Shown here: positions 11,470-22,499 of the stretch, in pieces
Layout: each line of letters begins with the position of its first letter
How positions within the stretch are numbered: position 1 is the first letter of the stretch
NCBI GenBank assembly: GCA_964036295.1
Contig: OZ038465.1
Coordinates: forward strand, 24,896,870 to 24,960,869
Length of the DNA: 64,000 bases
Origin: Plumapathes pennacea
Lineage: Eukaryota; Cnidaria; Anthozoa; Antipatharia; Myriopathidae
Reading direction: 5' to 3'
Notes under the pieces: model-generated
Database searches by the model: none
The model's input: only the letters and a program-made list of their open reading frames with translations
What the model was told of the DNA's origin: nothing
Program-made: the position numbers and the translations under genes

Positions 11470-11839
11470 CCACGTGGTCAGACGACTCCAGCTTGACATA
11501 AAAGACGTTTTGTTTGACTATGTGTATGTGTTTCTAATCAGAGGTGTGAACTTTGTTCTGTCAGGTTTTCGTTACTGTGTCGATTTTCTTGTATCATTTT
11601 TTATATTGTTGTTATGACTGATCTTACAATAATTAGTTAGTAGAGTGCCAATACCAGTTTTGAATTATGAGTCATAGAATGATGTGCTGTGGTGTACGCA
11701 GTGTGCATTACCAAGTTTAAATGATAAAGCTGATCTTCCTGCGTCAAGCAGAAGATACAATAATAGAATATGTAGCGTAGCTAAAACGGAAGAAAAGAAG
11801 GAACAGAACAAAGTATCAAACGAATCGCAAGAAACTTAC

Positions 11840-12196
11840 CAAGAGAAACGAACTCGTAAGTGGCGTTGAATCCTTTTCTGGTGATGATTTCATCTGTTAT
11901 CATTCTTATTTTCACAAATTCAGTGTTCAAAGAGAATGTCAAATGCTTCTTGTTACCACAGTACTTGCCAAGCAGGGTTGCGCTGCCTTCAATCCCCACA
12001 GAGACATCAACGAAATCGTACTTGCAATCCCAGGCTTCCAATTCAAACAAACTAAACTTCAGCAGGATTCCGTATTCTGGAGGAGCCTTTATTGTCCAAG
12101 TACAATCCAAATAGTTCTCGTATTCTTTCGGAAATCCTGGACTTGTAATAACACCTTGGGATTTCGTGAAATCGTTTCCACAGGCTGCCATGCCTC
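11840..12196 (-). CDS. Orphan CUB-domain exon
   Basis: The exon is bounded on the minus strand by an acceptor (CTGTTACCACAG) and a donor (GTAAGT at 11839-11834). It is 357 bp and phase 1 at both ends, the classic shuffling configuration for CUB exons. The frame reads CGNDFTKSQGVITSPGFP early on, then a YENYLDCTW block, a CKYDFVDV block, GKYCGN and GFNATYEF. This supplies the four usual CUB cysteines and the aromatic core. CUB domains are extracellular binding modules in proteases, receptors and matrix proteins. No other exon of a host gene is recognised nearby, so the parent protein is unknown; the exon may belong to a gene with long introns or be a stray duplicate. Confidence 0.85.
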
Positions 12197-12363
12197 CTGT
12201 GGTAACAGCCAACATATCAAAATGTAAGTAATGCAGATTGCTTCAGGCATTTTCAATCCTGATTTTCCTTTCTTCCCTCCCTTGCACTTACACACTAGTC
12301 CCTATCACATGTTCTCATAACGCTTTACAAACAATAAGTCTAACCCTAACCTTTTTCGCCTTA

Positions 12364-12682
12364 TAGAGCCGTTTTCGGATGACTGTCGAAAACCAAAACC
12401 AAAGTAATCACACAAGCCAATCACAGAGACTGAGAGAAAACAGTTCAGCCAATTGGAAGCCAAAGTAATTTGCGTTTGGTCTTGCGTTTGGTTTTACTCT
12501 CCATTCAGCAGTGCGAGTACACGCCATCGCTTGCGTGAGAAGTGTTTGGTTTTGGTTTTGGTTTTGTTCCTGATTGGCTGAGCATGCTGACAAACTCGTG
12601 TGGACCAATCCGAAAGCGAAGCAAACGCAAAACCAAAGCAATCACACGATTACTTTCGACAGTCATCGGAAAACCGCTCTAT
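12364..12682. mobile_element. MITE with AGAGCCGTTTTCGGATGACTGTC ends
   Basis: The left end AGAGCCGTTTTCGGATGACT has its reverse complement at the right end (about 12656-12680) with small gaps. The interior has repeated TTTGGTTTTGGT blocks. A longer relative with similar ends is at 34544-35197. Confidence 0.7.
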
Positions 12683-12989
12683 CATAAGACGTTTGTCTGT
12701 GATAAAACTGCAATAGCGCTCGGTAAATAAAAGTCAACTCAACAAATTTTGTGTCTGCAACTCAAATTAATTTTGACACAACCTCTGATGACGCCTTTCA
12801 AACTTTGAAGGAGATAGATGAACTTCGATTGTCCCTGTCAGTATCACACCAATAAATATTGTGTAGTTTGGTCGCCTAATCAGTTCAGACGCCTTAAACT
12901 CGTCCACAGGCTCCCTCCCCCTCAACAGAGCCTGGGGACGAGCTCGAGACATCTGAAAATCATTGCTTGCTCAGATGAAAGCTACTTGA

Positions 12990-13200
12990 ACTACAGTCAA
13001 GGCTCTCTGGGTAGTAACTCTCATAAGCGGACAGTTCTACCTACGTACGCCTGCACAAAACCCCGTTTAAACTCTAGCTCAGTCAAACTCAGTCAAACTC
13101 TGTATTTACTCATTCTCGTAAGCGGCCAGTTCCAGTTACGGACACTTTTTCTGTTTCCCAAGTGTGTTCGCTTACGTGAGCTTCAACTGTATTAATTATT
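12990..13200. repeat. Fragment of the GCGGACA / ACTACAGTCAA repeat family
   Basis: The block starts GAACTACAGTCAAGGCTCTC and ends GAGCTTCAACTGTATTAA, an imperfect inverted pair, with internal CTCATAAGCGGACAGTT and CTCGTAAGCGGCCAGTT motifs. It is related to the larger repeat at 24331-25215. Confidence 0.5.
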
Positions 13201-13278
13201 ACTACGTCATTCATACACTTTCTTTTTAAATGGTTTGAGCTACGTTCTGAATTATAAACATTGGAGTGAAAGTCCAAT

Positions 13279-13547
13279 TGTCGGAGATTACGCAAATGTA
13301 TATCGTGAGAAGAGTGGATTAGTAAGATAAGAGCACATTGCCAGCGAGCGGAAAGATAAGTGAGTTTAGCGAGTGACAGGTTGAGAGGGATTAAATTTGG
13401 TGAGTGATATGATTGAACTTAGCATTGTGTATGCAACTGAAGTATTTAGTGTGAGTGAATCTGCGAGAGAGTGCGAAGCTTCATTAAAACTGTGGAAAGA
13501 CAGCCTTGCGATTTGTCGTGGATACTTGGGGAGGCGAATTCACGACA
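13279..13547 (+). repeat. 5' LTR of the BEL/Pao element
   Basis: 269 bp, starting TGTCGGAGATTACGC and ending TTCACGACA. It would carry the promoter and the start of the transcript; no clear TATA box stands out. Confidence 0.95.
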
Positions 13548-13549
13548 CG

Positions 13550-13566
13550 TGGCACCTCCGACGGGG
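13550..13566 (+). other. Primer-binding site
   Basis: TGGCACCTCCGACGGGG lies two bases after the 5' LTR. The TGG start pairs with the CCA end of a tRNA; which tRNA is not determined. Confidence 0.7.
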
Positions 13567-13644
13567 AACCCAACAGTGATTCAGCTCGTACAAGAGCAAA
13601 GGACCCGAAAAAAAAAATCCAAGTGACGCTGTTCGATCAAGAAC

Positions 13645-16600
13645 ATGGACCAAGACGAAGTGATGAAGGGAAAGCTGCGAGCGCTCAGCTTTACCCTCAA
13701 AAAGACTAACAATATCATCGCGAAGGAGGATGAAGAAGTCGCGGAACGACAGAAATCATCTATCACAGTTGCGATCAAGGCTGTGAACAACCTCAAGGAA
13801 CAAATCGAAGAACAGAAGTTCGCTAAAGGAGAATCTGAAGATGAAGTCAGAACGTGGGGCGAGGAAGCTGAGAACTTATTAGCTGAAGCGGATGAAGGTG
13901 TCAAGAAACTAGCAAAACATATCCAGCAAATGCAAGCTGACCGGCAAGCGGCCGAAGATGCTCACAAGCGGCAGGGAAAACTAACGTTTAAGCAGAAAGA
14001 ATACGAGCAGCAACAAGCCCACGAAGAGCATGAGAGACAACAGCAGTTAGAGTTCGAACGCCAACTCCTAAACCAGAAACTAGAGTATCAAAAGATGCTT
14101 GAAGAGGCACACCCAGACCCACCGAAAAAGGGCGCTGCCGCTAAGCTTCCCAAACTCGTGATAACACGTTTCAACGGGTCGTATCACGATTGGCTGCGAT
14201 TTTGGGGTCAATTCACCGCCGAGATTGACAGCGCCGAAATCGCGGATGTCATGAAGTTTTCTTATCTGAAGGAGCTAGTTGATCCTAAAATCCGATCAAA
14301 GATAGACGGGCTGCCTTTCACCGCCGCAGGGTACGAACGTGCCAAGAAGATCCTTGCAGACCGCTATGGTGATACTAGCGAGATCGTGAACTCATACGTA
14401 GAAGAAATTATCAACCTTCCGACGATAACGAGTGCGCAACCAGCAAAGATACACGCATTCTATGACAAGCTAATGTATTGCGTGCAGTCATTAGAAACAC
14501 TCGAGAAGCTTAGCGATGTGAACGGTCAGGTGAGACTAACCCTGAACAAACTGCCCGGTATTCGTGGGGATCTTGTGAGAACTGAGCAAAAATGGAAGGA
14601 ATGGGACTTCACTCAACTAGTCGCGGCCCTACAAGCTTGGACCGAAAGGAATCCAATAGAAGCGAAACGTGAAGAGAAACCACAGGAATCTCCGTACAAG
14701 AGGCGTGACAAGCCCTTGAGAGTCTATCAAACTCGACAAGCGGAACACAAGACACGCGCGTGCGTCTATTGTGAAACCACGGAACACAAATCTTCCGCTT
14801 GCAACACGGTGACGGAAATTACCGAGAGAAAGAAACTTCTGACAGAGAAGAGATTATGTTACAATTGCACCGGAGCGAATCACAGAGCTTCTGAGTGTAA
14901 AAGCAAAATGACATGTCAGAACTGTGCCAAGCGGCATCATTCCTCCATCTGTGATCAGAAAATAGCCGCAGAAAAGATGTTGACAGCACGTTGTCCTGAT
15001 GAAGCTGAAGTGGTTTATCCAGTTGTGATAATCGAGGTCGAAGGAGTGAAATGCAGAGCGCTCCTTGACACCGGAGCGGGGAGTTCGTACGCTTCCGCTA
15101 AGCTGCTGGACCAGCTGTCCAAACGACCCACGATAACGGAGACAAAGAGAATCGAAATGCTTTTGGGAGCGACCACCACGAGAGCAGAAATATTCAAGGT
15201 GAAAGTGGGAGCGGTCGAAGGAGATTTTACTATGGAAGTAAACTTGACCAAAGTCCACAAGCCGCAACTGATGCACTTAGAAAACCCACAGTACGAGAAT
15301 CTACTAAAGAAATATACACATTTGAGCGGAGTGAAGATGACCGACACTGACCGAAAACCTCAACTTCCCGTGCACGTGGTCTTGGGTGCCAGTGAATATG
15401 CCATGATCAAGACACAATGTGCCCAGAGGGTTGGACTGCCAGGCCAACCAGTGGCCGAGAAAACGCTTCTTGGGTGGACAATCATGTCACCAGGGAGGGA
15501 GACCGACACAAGTCCAATGCTCCTAACTCAGACCTCTAGCGTGGACTACGAAGAGCTGTGCCGACTTGATGTACTTGGTCTAGCTGACGCAACCGAGAAC
15601 GATCAGGAAACGGTCTATGCTGAATTCAAAGAACAACTGACCAGAGATCCCGCTGGTTGGTACGAAACAGGATTGCCCTGGAAAGGGAATCACCCCAACC
15701 TACCCAACAATAAGCAGGGGAGCCAGAGACGACTACAATCTCTGTTGCGGAAGTTGAAGCGAACCAATAATACCGAGAAATATGACGAGGTCATACAAGA
15801 ACAGCTGCAGCAGGGAGTGGTAGAGCAGGCCCCCGTCAATCCATGCGGGAGAGAATTCTACATTCCGCACAAACCAGTGATCAGAGAGAACGCAGAGAGT
15901 ACAAAACTACGCATAGTTTATGATGCCTCAGCCCGAGAGAGAGAAGGGGCGCCCTCCCTCAATGACTGCCTCCACACAGGACCACCTTTGCAGAACAAGC
16001 TGTGGAGCGTTCTAGTCAGAGAACGGTTCCATCCCGTAGCCATCGTGGGAGACTTGCAGAAAGCGTTTCTGCAGGTCCGAATTAGAGAGAATGAGCGAGA
16101 CGCATTGCGGTTTCACTGGAAATCCAATGAACACTCTGAAATAGAGACACTGCGATTTACAAGGGCCTTATTCGGGCTAGCGCCCTCCCCCTTCCTACTT
16201 GGAGGTGTGATCGAGCACCACCTGGATAGCTGGCAGAGCCGAATGCCAGAGGTTGTGGCCGAGATACGGAAAAGCCTCTACGTAGACGACCTCATATCGG
16301 GATCTACTACCGTATCCCAGGCTAAAGAATTGAAGGAGGGTGCCATTGAAGTTTTCGCAGACGCAACGTTCAAGCTGCATAAGTGGAACTCTAATATAAA
16401 GGAACTTGAGCCACCTAGTGACGACTCCAAGCAAGGCCAAGGCGAACCAACTTATGCAAAACAGCAGCTGGGCGTAAAAGCGAGCGAGGCTAACATGCTG
16501 GGACTACCCTGGGATAAGAAGAAGGACACCCTGAGAATCCTTTACCCCCGGGAGACAGCAGAATGCACCAAGAGAGGAATCTTGGCGAATCTCGCCAAGA

Positions 16601-17820
16601 TTTATGATCCGATAGGGCTAGTTTCCCCTACAACCCTCAGCGGGAAATTCATCTACAGAGACATATGTGACCTGAAGTCAGCCTGGAACGCGCCAGCACC
16701 GGGACAACTAGTCGAGCGCTGGCAGAGATGGAGAAACAGCCTACCACCCGACGTGACAATACCCAGATCCCTTGTGTGTCATCAAGAGCCCATACGATCC
16801 GTAGAGCTGCATGCCTTTGGCGACGCCAGTGGCAACGGAGTGTCGGCGACGGTGTATGCGGTGGTGACTCAAGAGTCGGGAACCAACCAAGGGCTCGTGA
16901 CTGCAAAGGCACGACTAGCCAAACGCAATACGACCATACCCCGGCTGGAACTTATATCAGCCCATATGGCCGCCAATCTCGTGAGCAACGTCAGGAATGC
17001 GTTGGCAGGGTTCCCGGTCACAGACACACAGTGTTGGCTAGACAGTAGTGTGGCACTGCATTGGATCAGAGGCCAGGGCGAGTACAAGCAGTTCGTGGCA
17101 AGCCGAGTCCACAAGATTCAGAACCACTCAGAGATAACTTGGCGTCACGTACCGACAGCCGAGAACCCCGCAGACCTGGGGAGCCGTGGCGGTAGCGTCA
17201 CAAACGCGGAGCTGTGGTGGAAAGGACCGGAGTGGTTGAGGCACCGCGAGAAGTGGCCGCCAGAAATTGTGACCAAGTCTTCACCAGAGAGCAAAGCAGA
17301 GGCCAAAGTGACAAGAGAACTGCTCGCCACTACAGTCGAGCAAGGGGATGCATTTGACGATCTGCTCAACAAGCACAAACTGTGGCGAGTCCTGCGCACG
17401 TGCGCGTGGGTGAACCGCTTCCTGCACAACTGCAAAAGCAACAAATCCGAGAGAGCCATGGGTCCGCTGACCACCCAAGAAATCGAGGACCAGAGACTGT
17501 GGTGGACAAAGCGAGTCCAACATGAAGCCAAGAATCAGCCAAAGTTCCAAAAGGACAGAATGCAGTTGAACCTACAAGAGAATCAAGAAGGAATCCTGGA
17601 ATGCAGAGGGAGGATTCAAGGCGTGTACCCTCTCTACCTCCCCGACAGCCATCCGTACACCGAGAAGCTGGTAGAGGAAGCTCATCTGCGCACGCTCCAT
17701 GGGGGAGTTGCACTAACCATGGTCCATGTAAGGAACAACCATTGGGTGCCGAGATTAAGACAACTCATCAAACGCGTCAGAAGCAGTTGCTGCGGAAATG
17801 CGTATTCGGCACACTGCTAA
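13645..17820 (+). CDS. gag-pol: BEL/Pao Gag-Pol polyprotein, lacking the integrase core
   Basis: The 1391-residue frame begins with an acidic helical region and a Gln/Glu-rich coiled coil (about 85-155), then a Pao-type Gag region (about 165-300). Three CCHC-type zinc knuckles follow at about 373-436. A retroviral-type aspartic protease shows the DTG triad at residue 475. The reverse transcriptase has GDLQKAF at about 802 and YVDD at 879. An RNase H-like region shows GDAS at about 1059. A zinc-binding HHCC-like region of integrase starts near residue 1347 (H..H..C) and the frame then runs out after ten unrelated residues. No DDE integrase core is present. The start ATG at 13645 is the first in frame after the primer site. 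The protein could make particles and copy RNA but should depend on integrase in trans. Confidence 0.93.
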   Translation: MDQDEVMKGKLRALSFTLKKTNNIIAKEDEEVAERQKSSITVAIKAVNNLKEQIEEQKFAKGESEDEVRTWGEEAENLLAEADEGVKKLAKHIQQMQADRQAAEDAHKRQGKLTFKQKEYEQQQAHEEHERQQQLEFERQLLNQKLEYQKMLEEAHPDPPKKGAAAKLPKLVITRFNGSYHDWLRFWGQFTAEIDSAEIADVMKFSYLKELVDPKIRSKIDGLPFTAAGYERAKKILADRYGDTSEIVNSYVEEIINLPTITSAQPAKIHAFYDKLMYCVQSLETLEKLSDVNGQVRLTLNKLPGIRGDLVRTEQKWKEWDFTQLVAALQAWTERNPIEAKREEKPQESPYKRRDKPLRVYQTRQAEHKTRACVYCETTEHKSSACNTVTEITERKKLLTEKRLCYNCTGANHRASECKSKMTCQNCAKRHHSSICDQKIAAEKMLTARCPDEAEVVYPVVIIEVEGVKCRALLDTGAGSSYASAKLLDQLSKRPTITETKRIEMLLGATTTRAEIFKVKVGAVEGDFTMEVNLTKVHKPQLMHLENPQYENLLKKYTHLSGVKMTDTDRKPQLPVHVVLGASEYAMIKTQCAQRVGLPGQPVAEKTLLGWTIMSPGRETDTSPMLLTQTSSVDYEELCRLDVLGLADATENDQETVYAEFKEQLTRDPAGWYETGLPWKGNHPNLPNNKQGSQRRLQSLLRKLKRTNNTEKYDEVIQEQLQQGVVEQAPVNPCGREFYIPHKPVIRENAESTKLRIVYDASAREREGAPSLNDCLHTGPPLQNKLWSVLVRERFHPVAIVGDLQKAFLQVRIRENERDALRFHWKSNEHSEIETLRFTRALFGLAPSPFLLGGVIEHHLDSWQSRMPEVVAEIRKSLYVDDLISGSTTVSQAKELKEGAIEVFADATFKLHKWNSNIKELEPPSDDSKQGQGEPTYAKQQLGVKASEANMLGLPWDKKKDTLRILYPRETAECTKRGILANLAKIYDPIGLVSPTTLSGKFIYRDICDLKSAWNAPAPGQLVERWQRWRNSLPPDVTIPRSLVCHQEPIRSVELHAFGDASGNGVSATVYAVVTQESGTNQGLVTAKARLAKRNTTIPRLELISAHMAANLVSNVRNALAGFPVTDTQCWLDSSVALHWIRGQGEYKQFVASRVHKIQNHSEITWRHVPTAENPADLGSRGGSVTNAELWWKGPEWLRHREKWPPEIVTKSSPESKAEAKVTRELLATTVEQGDAFDDLLNKHKLWRVLRTCAWVNRFLHNCKSNKSERAMGPLTTQEIEDQRLWWTKRVQHEAKNQPKFQKDRMQLNLQENQEGILECRGRIQGVYPLYLPDSHPYTEKLVEEAHLRTLHGGVALTMVHVRNNHWVPRLRQLIKRVRSSCCGNAYSAHC

Positions 17821-17975
17821 AGATGAACAATGAACTACCGGTTCTCTTATAATCCAAACGACAAATGTCACATGTAGTTCATATAGTTTATGTAATTCAT
17901 CCAGTTATATTGTAATCAAATACTTATTAGGACTCCAAGGATCAGGTTAAAACATATACCTCGTGAGCGAGCTAT

Positions 17976-17987
17976 ATGGGGGGAGTG
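17976..17987 (+). other. Polypurine tract region
   Basis: TGGGGGGAGTG immediately precedes the 3' LTR, the expected place for the plus-strand primer. Its short length is typical for this group. Confidence 0.6.
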
Positions 17988-18256
17988 TGTCGGAGATTAC
18001 GCAAATGTATATCGTGAGAAGAGTGGATTAGTAAGATAAGAGCACATTGCCAGCGAGCGGAAAGATAAGTGAGTTTAGCGAGTGACAGGTTGAGAGGGAT
18101 TAAATTTGGTGAGTGATATGATTGAACTTAGCATTGTGTATGCAACTGAAGTATTTAGTGTGAGTGAATCTGCGAGAGAGTGCGAAGCTTCATTAAAACT
18201 GTGGAAAGACAGCCTTGCGATTTGTCGTGGATACTTGGGGAGGCGAATTCACGACA
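17988..18256 (+). repeat. 3' LTR of the BEL/Pao element
   Basis: 269 bp, apparently identical to the 5' LTR, followed by the CAAT target duplication. Confidence 0.95.
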
Positions 18257-18307
18257 CAATGTACATACGGACTAAACTGTAACAATGAGATTCAGAAAGA
18301 TCGAGTG

Positions 18308-18439
18308 AGAGGTTTTGCATGGCAACCATGTTGCATGCCAGGAACGATAAAATATCATTACACAACAATATATCTTCTTTCCCAGAGGAACTAAATTATA
18401 TTGTTCTTGGCATGCAACATGGCTGCCGCGCAAAACCTC
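18308..18439. repeat. Hairpin repeat, ~132 bp
   Basis: GAGGTTTTGCATGGCAACCA on the left pairs with TGGCTGCCGCGCAAAACCTC on the right, with a further long match through CATGTTGCATGCCA. The AT-rich loop is about 40 bp. It is probably a palindromic MITE. Confidence 0.75.
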
Positions 18440-20474
18440 TATTTCGCCTGTCACTATGTTACGTCTTTGGCCTTTGTGAAATTTGGATACTTAATGAGAC
18501 ATAGAAGGTTATTTGAAAATGACAAGGCAACCGACTTATCGTTATGAAAGACACAAGCTGTAGTACAAACCTTGAGCGGTTATCACAAGCACGACTAGAT
18601 GAACGACCAATGACAACATTGCAGTTTTCCTCCCTTGCATTCTGTCCACGAAAATCATATTAAGACTGCTGAACTAAAGTAAGATATTTAGTTATATTAC
18701 TTGTTTGTTAATAATTCAATTATTGCTTTCTTCGAATTAAACTTCACTTTGCCAAAATTCCCAAACTTGAAGCAACTGCCTGGACAGAGAAAATGACAAT
18801 TGGTAGTATGTAACATATCAGAGACACAACAAATACAGTGAGGTATTTTTAGTTTCACAATTGATTAATTCTTGGACGTACAAGGCGAGGAGAGCGTTGT
18901 AAATTTAAACCGATGTGATATTTGTTAGTTCCAGTTCCTATAACCAGCCTTGTCAGGACGCGAAAAGTTTTTATGGTGTCATTATAGATTGACTCAAAAT
19001 TTGCACATTCAGTCAGATATGAGCACACTGTCTTACAGCTGCGACTTCTTTTTCTTTGTGTCAAAGGCATTTGTCCCTCTTAAAAGCGTTATTCATAGTA
19101 CTCAGAAAATTAATTGGATCCTTTTGCTGTCAAATGTTTCTAAATTTCACTGGCTGCCTTGGTTATTGGAGCCTCCACTGCATGCGATTTGTCTGCTATG
19201 GGTGTGGTTTACATACAGTGTCATTATCTAATAGCTATTTCACTCGTGCCTACGCTTGCATCCTTTGCCCTGGAGTGGACGTCACTATCGGAAAACAGGA
19301 ATTGACAAAATATGCGAAACTCTTTGAATGTGTTCGATTGAAATCAAACAGTAGAGGTTTCAAGAGCGTTTCAGTTACTTTTAGAGTTCATCTACCCTTA
19401 AATAATTGTTATACGGCGCAATGTTGAACTCCAGGTAAATTATAAAATACTAAAATCCCAGATTCTTGTTTGGTAAGATGCTTTCTGTGAAATGGTGAAC
19501 TACACGGGTCCGCTTTAGCTTCTTGTGTATATCGTGAATCATTCCTGGCACCGTGTCATGCTTTTAGTTGGCGATAAAGTGGAACGAAAACACTTGTGTG
19601 TATTATTCTATTAAATTATTTTCATCTGACTTTTGCACAACAACGTGGCTGTCGAACAGAGGCTCGTGCTGTCTAACTAAACGACATTATTTTCATTTGC
19701 TAATCACGATTACAATGCAAATTACTATAATACACCAATATAAAATGTCTAACTGACAGACAGAGGGACGATCACGCTTATAAGTATTCAATTCAAATGA
19801 AACTTGTTTCAAACGTCGAACTTCGCAGTGCTAAAAATTTCACCAGGCAGATTGCCCACGTACGTAGTTAAAAATAGCAATGACTGAAATATTTCCTCTC
19901 GCGTGTGACTGGTGGAATCATGACGTATGGCGGGCCAACTGTCGCTACTAATTTTATTTTTTCACTACAGAAAGATTACGAGATGATGTCTTCAGAAGTC
20001 AAAAGCTTTAGTCTCGGGCAAATGTTTTGCTCTCGAAACAGATAATATCCTCGGACAAATATCCGTACATATTCCTCGCCAAAATTAATTTGTTTTTGTT
20101 TATCCTAAAAATATTTCGTCAATTTTTTAAGCTTGCCGTAAAATGAGAAACGAACGTACGACCTTTTGTTGCTGAAGTAAGCTATCTTCTTATCTGTAAT
20201 TTTCAGTGGTTCTTAATAAATACGGCCACCTCAGTCTTTCCAGCCCCAAAGAGGGTTCGAGAGAAAGAAATAAATTGATAATCAGATAATTTATATCCCC
20301 AATTTGAAACTGGTCGTTGCTCGACTGATTTTATAGTTAACTAGTTGAAAGTCCAACAGTAGACTAACTATTCTTCTGAGATGGGCAAGCGTACTTGTGA
20401 CTTACTGGAATTTTAATGGTAAACTTAAAATGCTGCAAGATAAATCGTCACGCTATTTTAGGAACGTTGGCGTA
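18440..20474. other. No gene recognised
   Basis: The longest frame (19056-19427, 123 codons, plus strand) is Cys-rich but has no domain that I recognise and no clear splice edges. The stretch is AT-rich and probably intronic or intergenic. Confidence 0.45.
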
Positions 20475-20714
20475 AAGGCCTTTGCAAACGAACGCAACTT
20501 GTCGGCACAGCATCGCCCAACAGTGCAATTACTCAAAAATGATTTGCGAAACCACACAGTGTTGTTGGAGTCCGCAATGATGAGCCCGATGAAACTAGAC
20601 GATGGAAAACGCAAAAATGCATCGCGATTGTTGCTCTTACTGTCGCACGAAGCGTTCAGTGTACAATGATGGGCGATGTTGTGCCAACATGTTGCGTTTG
20701 TTTGCACGGGCCTT
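20475..20714. mobile_element. MITE, 240 bp, AAGGCCTTTGCAAACGAACG ends
   Basis: About 45 bp at the left end (AAGGCCTTTGCAAACGAACG onwards) match the right end in reverse complement, with few mismatches. Related interior sequence is present at 42340-42480 and 42790-42840. The short open frame across it is not coding. Confidence 0.75.
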
Positions 20715-20791
20715 ATAATACTGTGTATGCACAAGAAGACTATGGGGTCTCTCTGCAACATTACACATAACACGGAGGACGCAGTACTTAC

Positions 20792-20830
20792 TTTAACAGG
20801 TAGGAGGCAAACAATGCCTTTGTTCCGGCA
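20792..20830 (-). other. 39 bp exon-like block (duplicate 1)
   Basis: The minus strand reads TTCTTAG, then 39 open bases (CRNKGIVCLLPVK), then GTAAGTAC. A homologous 39 bp block with the same acceptor and donor layout lies at 21863-21901. Flanking DNA is also similar, so a larger block was duplicated. Whether it is ever spliced is unknown. Confidence 0.35.
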
Positions 20831-21862
20831 CTAAGAATGATAATCTGCAAAATTTAAACAAAGCGTAGACTGCATCAAGTTTGTGCATGTAGAAAACAAG
20901 CGAGAAACAAACAGAGAGAAGACAGACAGACAGACAGACAGAAAGAGGTAACATAATCTAGAACAGCATGTGCTGGGGCACTTGCTTTTCTATTGAATAT
21001 TTTTTATTAATTACTTAGTTTCGCCCATTGCTTAACAAGAGCTGCACAGGCCATCAACGACAAATCTTCTTTACACTCGTTTCTGGGCGAGGTTTCATTA
21101 CACTTTCAAACAATTTAAGTTTGAAGTTTTGGTTGAAAAAGCATTTTTACTTCTAGATAGATGTAAATTGTAAAAGCAGTTCATAAACATCTGTTAGACA
21201 TTTTATTCTATATTTTAGCTCTAGTTTCTCTTTCGAATTTAATTTTTCACCCAACAGCAAACAGAAGAAAACTAAGTTAGTGAGTGAATTCAGTATAAGC
21301 AGCAAATGATAAACAAGAAAAATACGTGTTTCACTTCAAAGACTGCCGGATAATTAAAATAATATATTAAGATCATCGCTGTAGTCGGTAAGTTATTCGA
21401 CAGACAAATGGACAAATGTTCTGCATTGTAAAAACAGTCTTATTTTGCCTTTTGATAACTAAATGGAGCTTCATCCTTCTTTCATCCATTATTTTCAGTC
21501 GTCTTCATTGGTTAAGCCCACCGTATTTTCGAGAGAAAACATGCCGGTGAGAAAGACATAGACAGCTGGACGAATCAGATTTGAATTTGCAATTTGTAAA
21601 CGACCATTGTTCTGACTACTGTAAAACGGATTGTTAATTTTTCTTTAAATAATTGACAATTTATTTGATAGAGTGCAAACTGATTATTCTTCTGAGCTGT
21701 GAAAGAATTTATTTGGCTTTATCGCTCACAATAATTCGTGTTTTAGGGGATAAACTATCACGTTATTTATTTAAATAATGCTGTAATACGGTCTGTTTAC
21801 GCAGGAAGGAAGCAACGAGGTTTCTTCACAACACTTTATATAACGGAGAACGCAGTACTTAC

Positions 21863-21901
21863 CTGAACAACTCTCAGACGAACACTGCCTTTGTTCCGAC
21901 G
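21863..21901 (-). other. 39 bp exon-like block (duplicate 2)
   Basis: Minus strand: AATCCTAG, then 39 open bases (RRNKGSVRLRVVQ), then GTAAGTAC. Same length and phase as the block at 20792-20830. Confidence 0.35.
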
Positions 21902-21978
21902 CTAGGATTATTAACAATAGGAGTTAACTTTGTGACCAGACATTCAAGATCTTTCAAATTCAAGCAAGACGTCAGTAA

Positions 21979-22033
21979 CCTGCGTCACATCCGAACTAAA
22001 CACTGGTTTTACTTAGTTCGGATGCGACGCAGG
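21979..22033. repeat. 55 bp hairpin
   Basis: CCTGCGTCACATCCGAACTA pairs with TAGTTCGGATGCGACGCAGG around a loop of about 15 bases. It sits inside the second of the two duplicated blocks, where the first block has nothing equivalent, so it looks like a small insertion. Confidence 0.8.
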
Positions 22034-22275
22034 CTAGACGTTGACTGTATCAAGAAGAAAACCTAATACACACAAAGAAAGACAGAAAAAGCGTGTGTGT
22101 GTGTATAAAGAAAGCATAGAGGGTAGACGTTGACTGCATCAAGAAGGAAAAGTGATACACACAAAGAGAGATAGAAAAAGCGCGCGCGTGTGTGTGTGTG
22201 TGTTTAAAGAAATTATAGAGGGTAGACGTTGACTACATCAAGAAGGAAATATAATGCAAAGAGAGAGAGACAGAA
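22034..22275 (+). repeat. Tandem repeat, ~95 bp unit, three copies, with microsatellites
   Basis: The phrase TAGACGTTGACTGYATCAAGAAG starts at about 22033, 22123 and 22221. Each unit carries GATACACACAAAGAGAGA-like sequence and a (GT)n tract. A shorter related block with (GACA)n is at 20868-20945. Confidence 0.75.
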
Positions 22276-22499
22276 AAGCCTGTACATCTGTATAGTGTGG
22301 AGAGTTGCAAAACTTGTAATAGCAATATATTTGTATAAATTACCTTTTTCGCTAGATAGACGGGTTCACTTAATGTTTCCAAGCCAAGACAACGCTTTCT
22401 TGCGTCCGAGTTTAACTTGTTTTCACAATGCGCGCACGCATCTGTTACGCGGCACCACAGAAAAGGTTTTCGACTATATCTAGTCAGCAGTCAATCAAC

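Larger units (their letters stand above)
13279..18256 (+). mobile_element. BEL/Pao LTR retrotransposon, full length but integrase-deleted
   Basis: The element is 4978 bp. Two LTRs of 269 bp start TGTCGG and end GACA, and they are flanked by a 4 bp direct repeat CAAT (13275-13278 and 18257-18260). A primer-binding site follows the 5' LTR, one long gag-pol frame follows that, and a purine-rich tract precedes the 3' LTR. The two LTRs look identical by eye over their whole length, which implies a very recent insertion. Only 167 bp separate the end of the frame from the 3' LTR, so the integrase catalytic core and C-terminus are missing. Confidence 0.95.
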
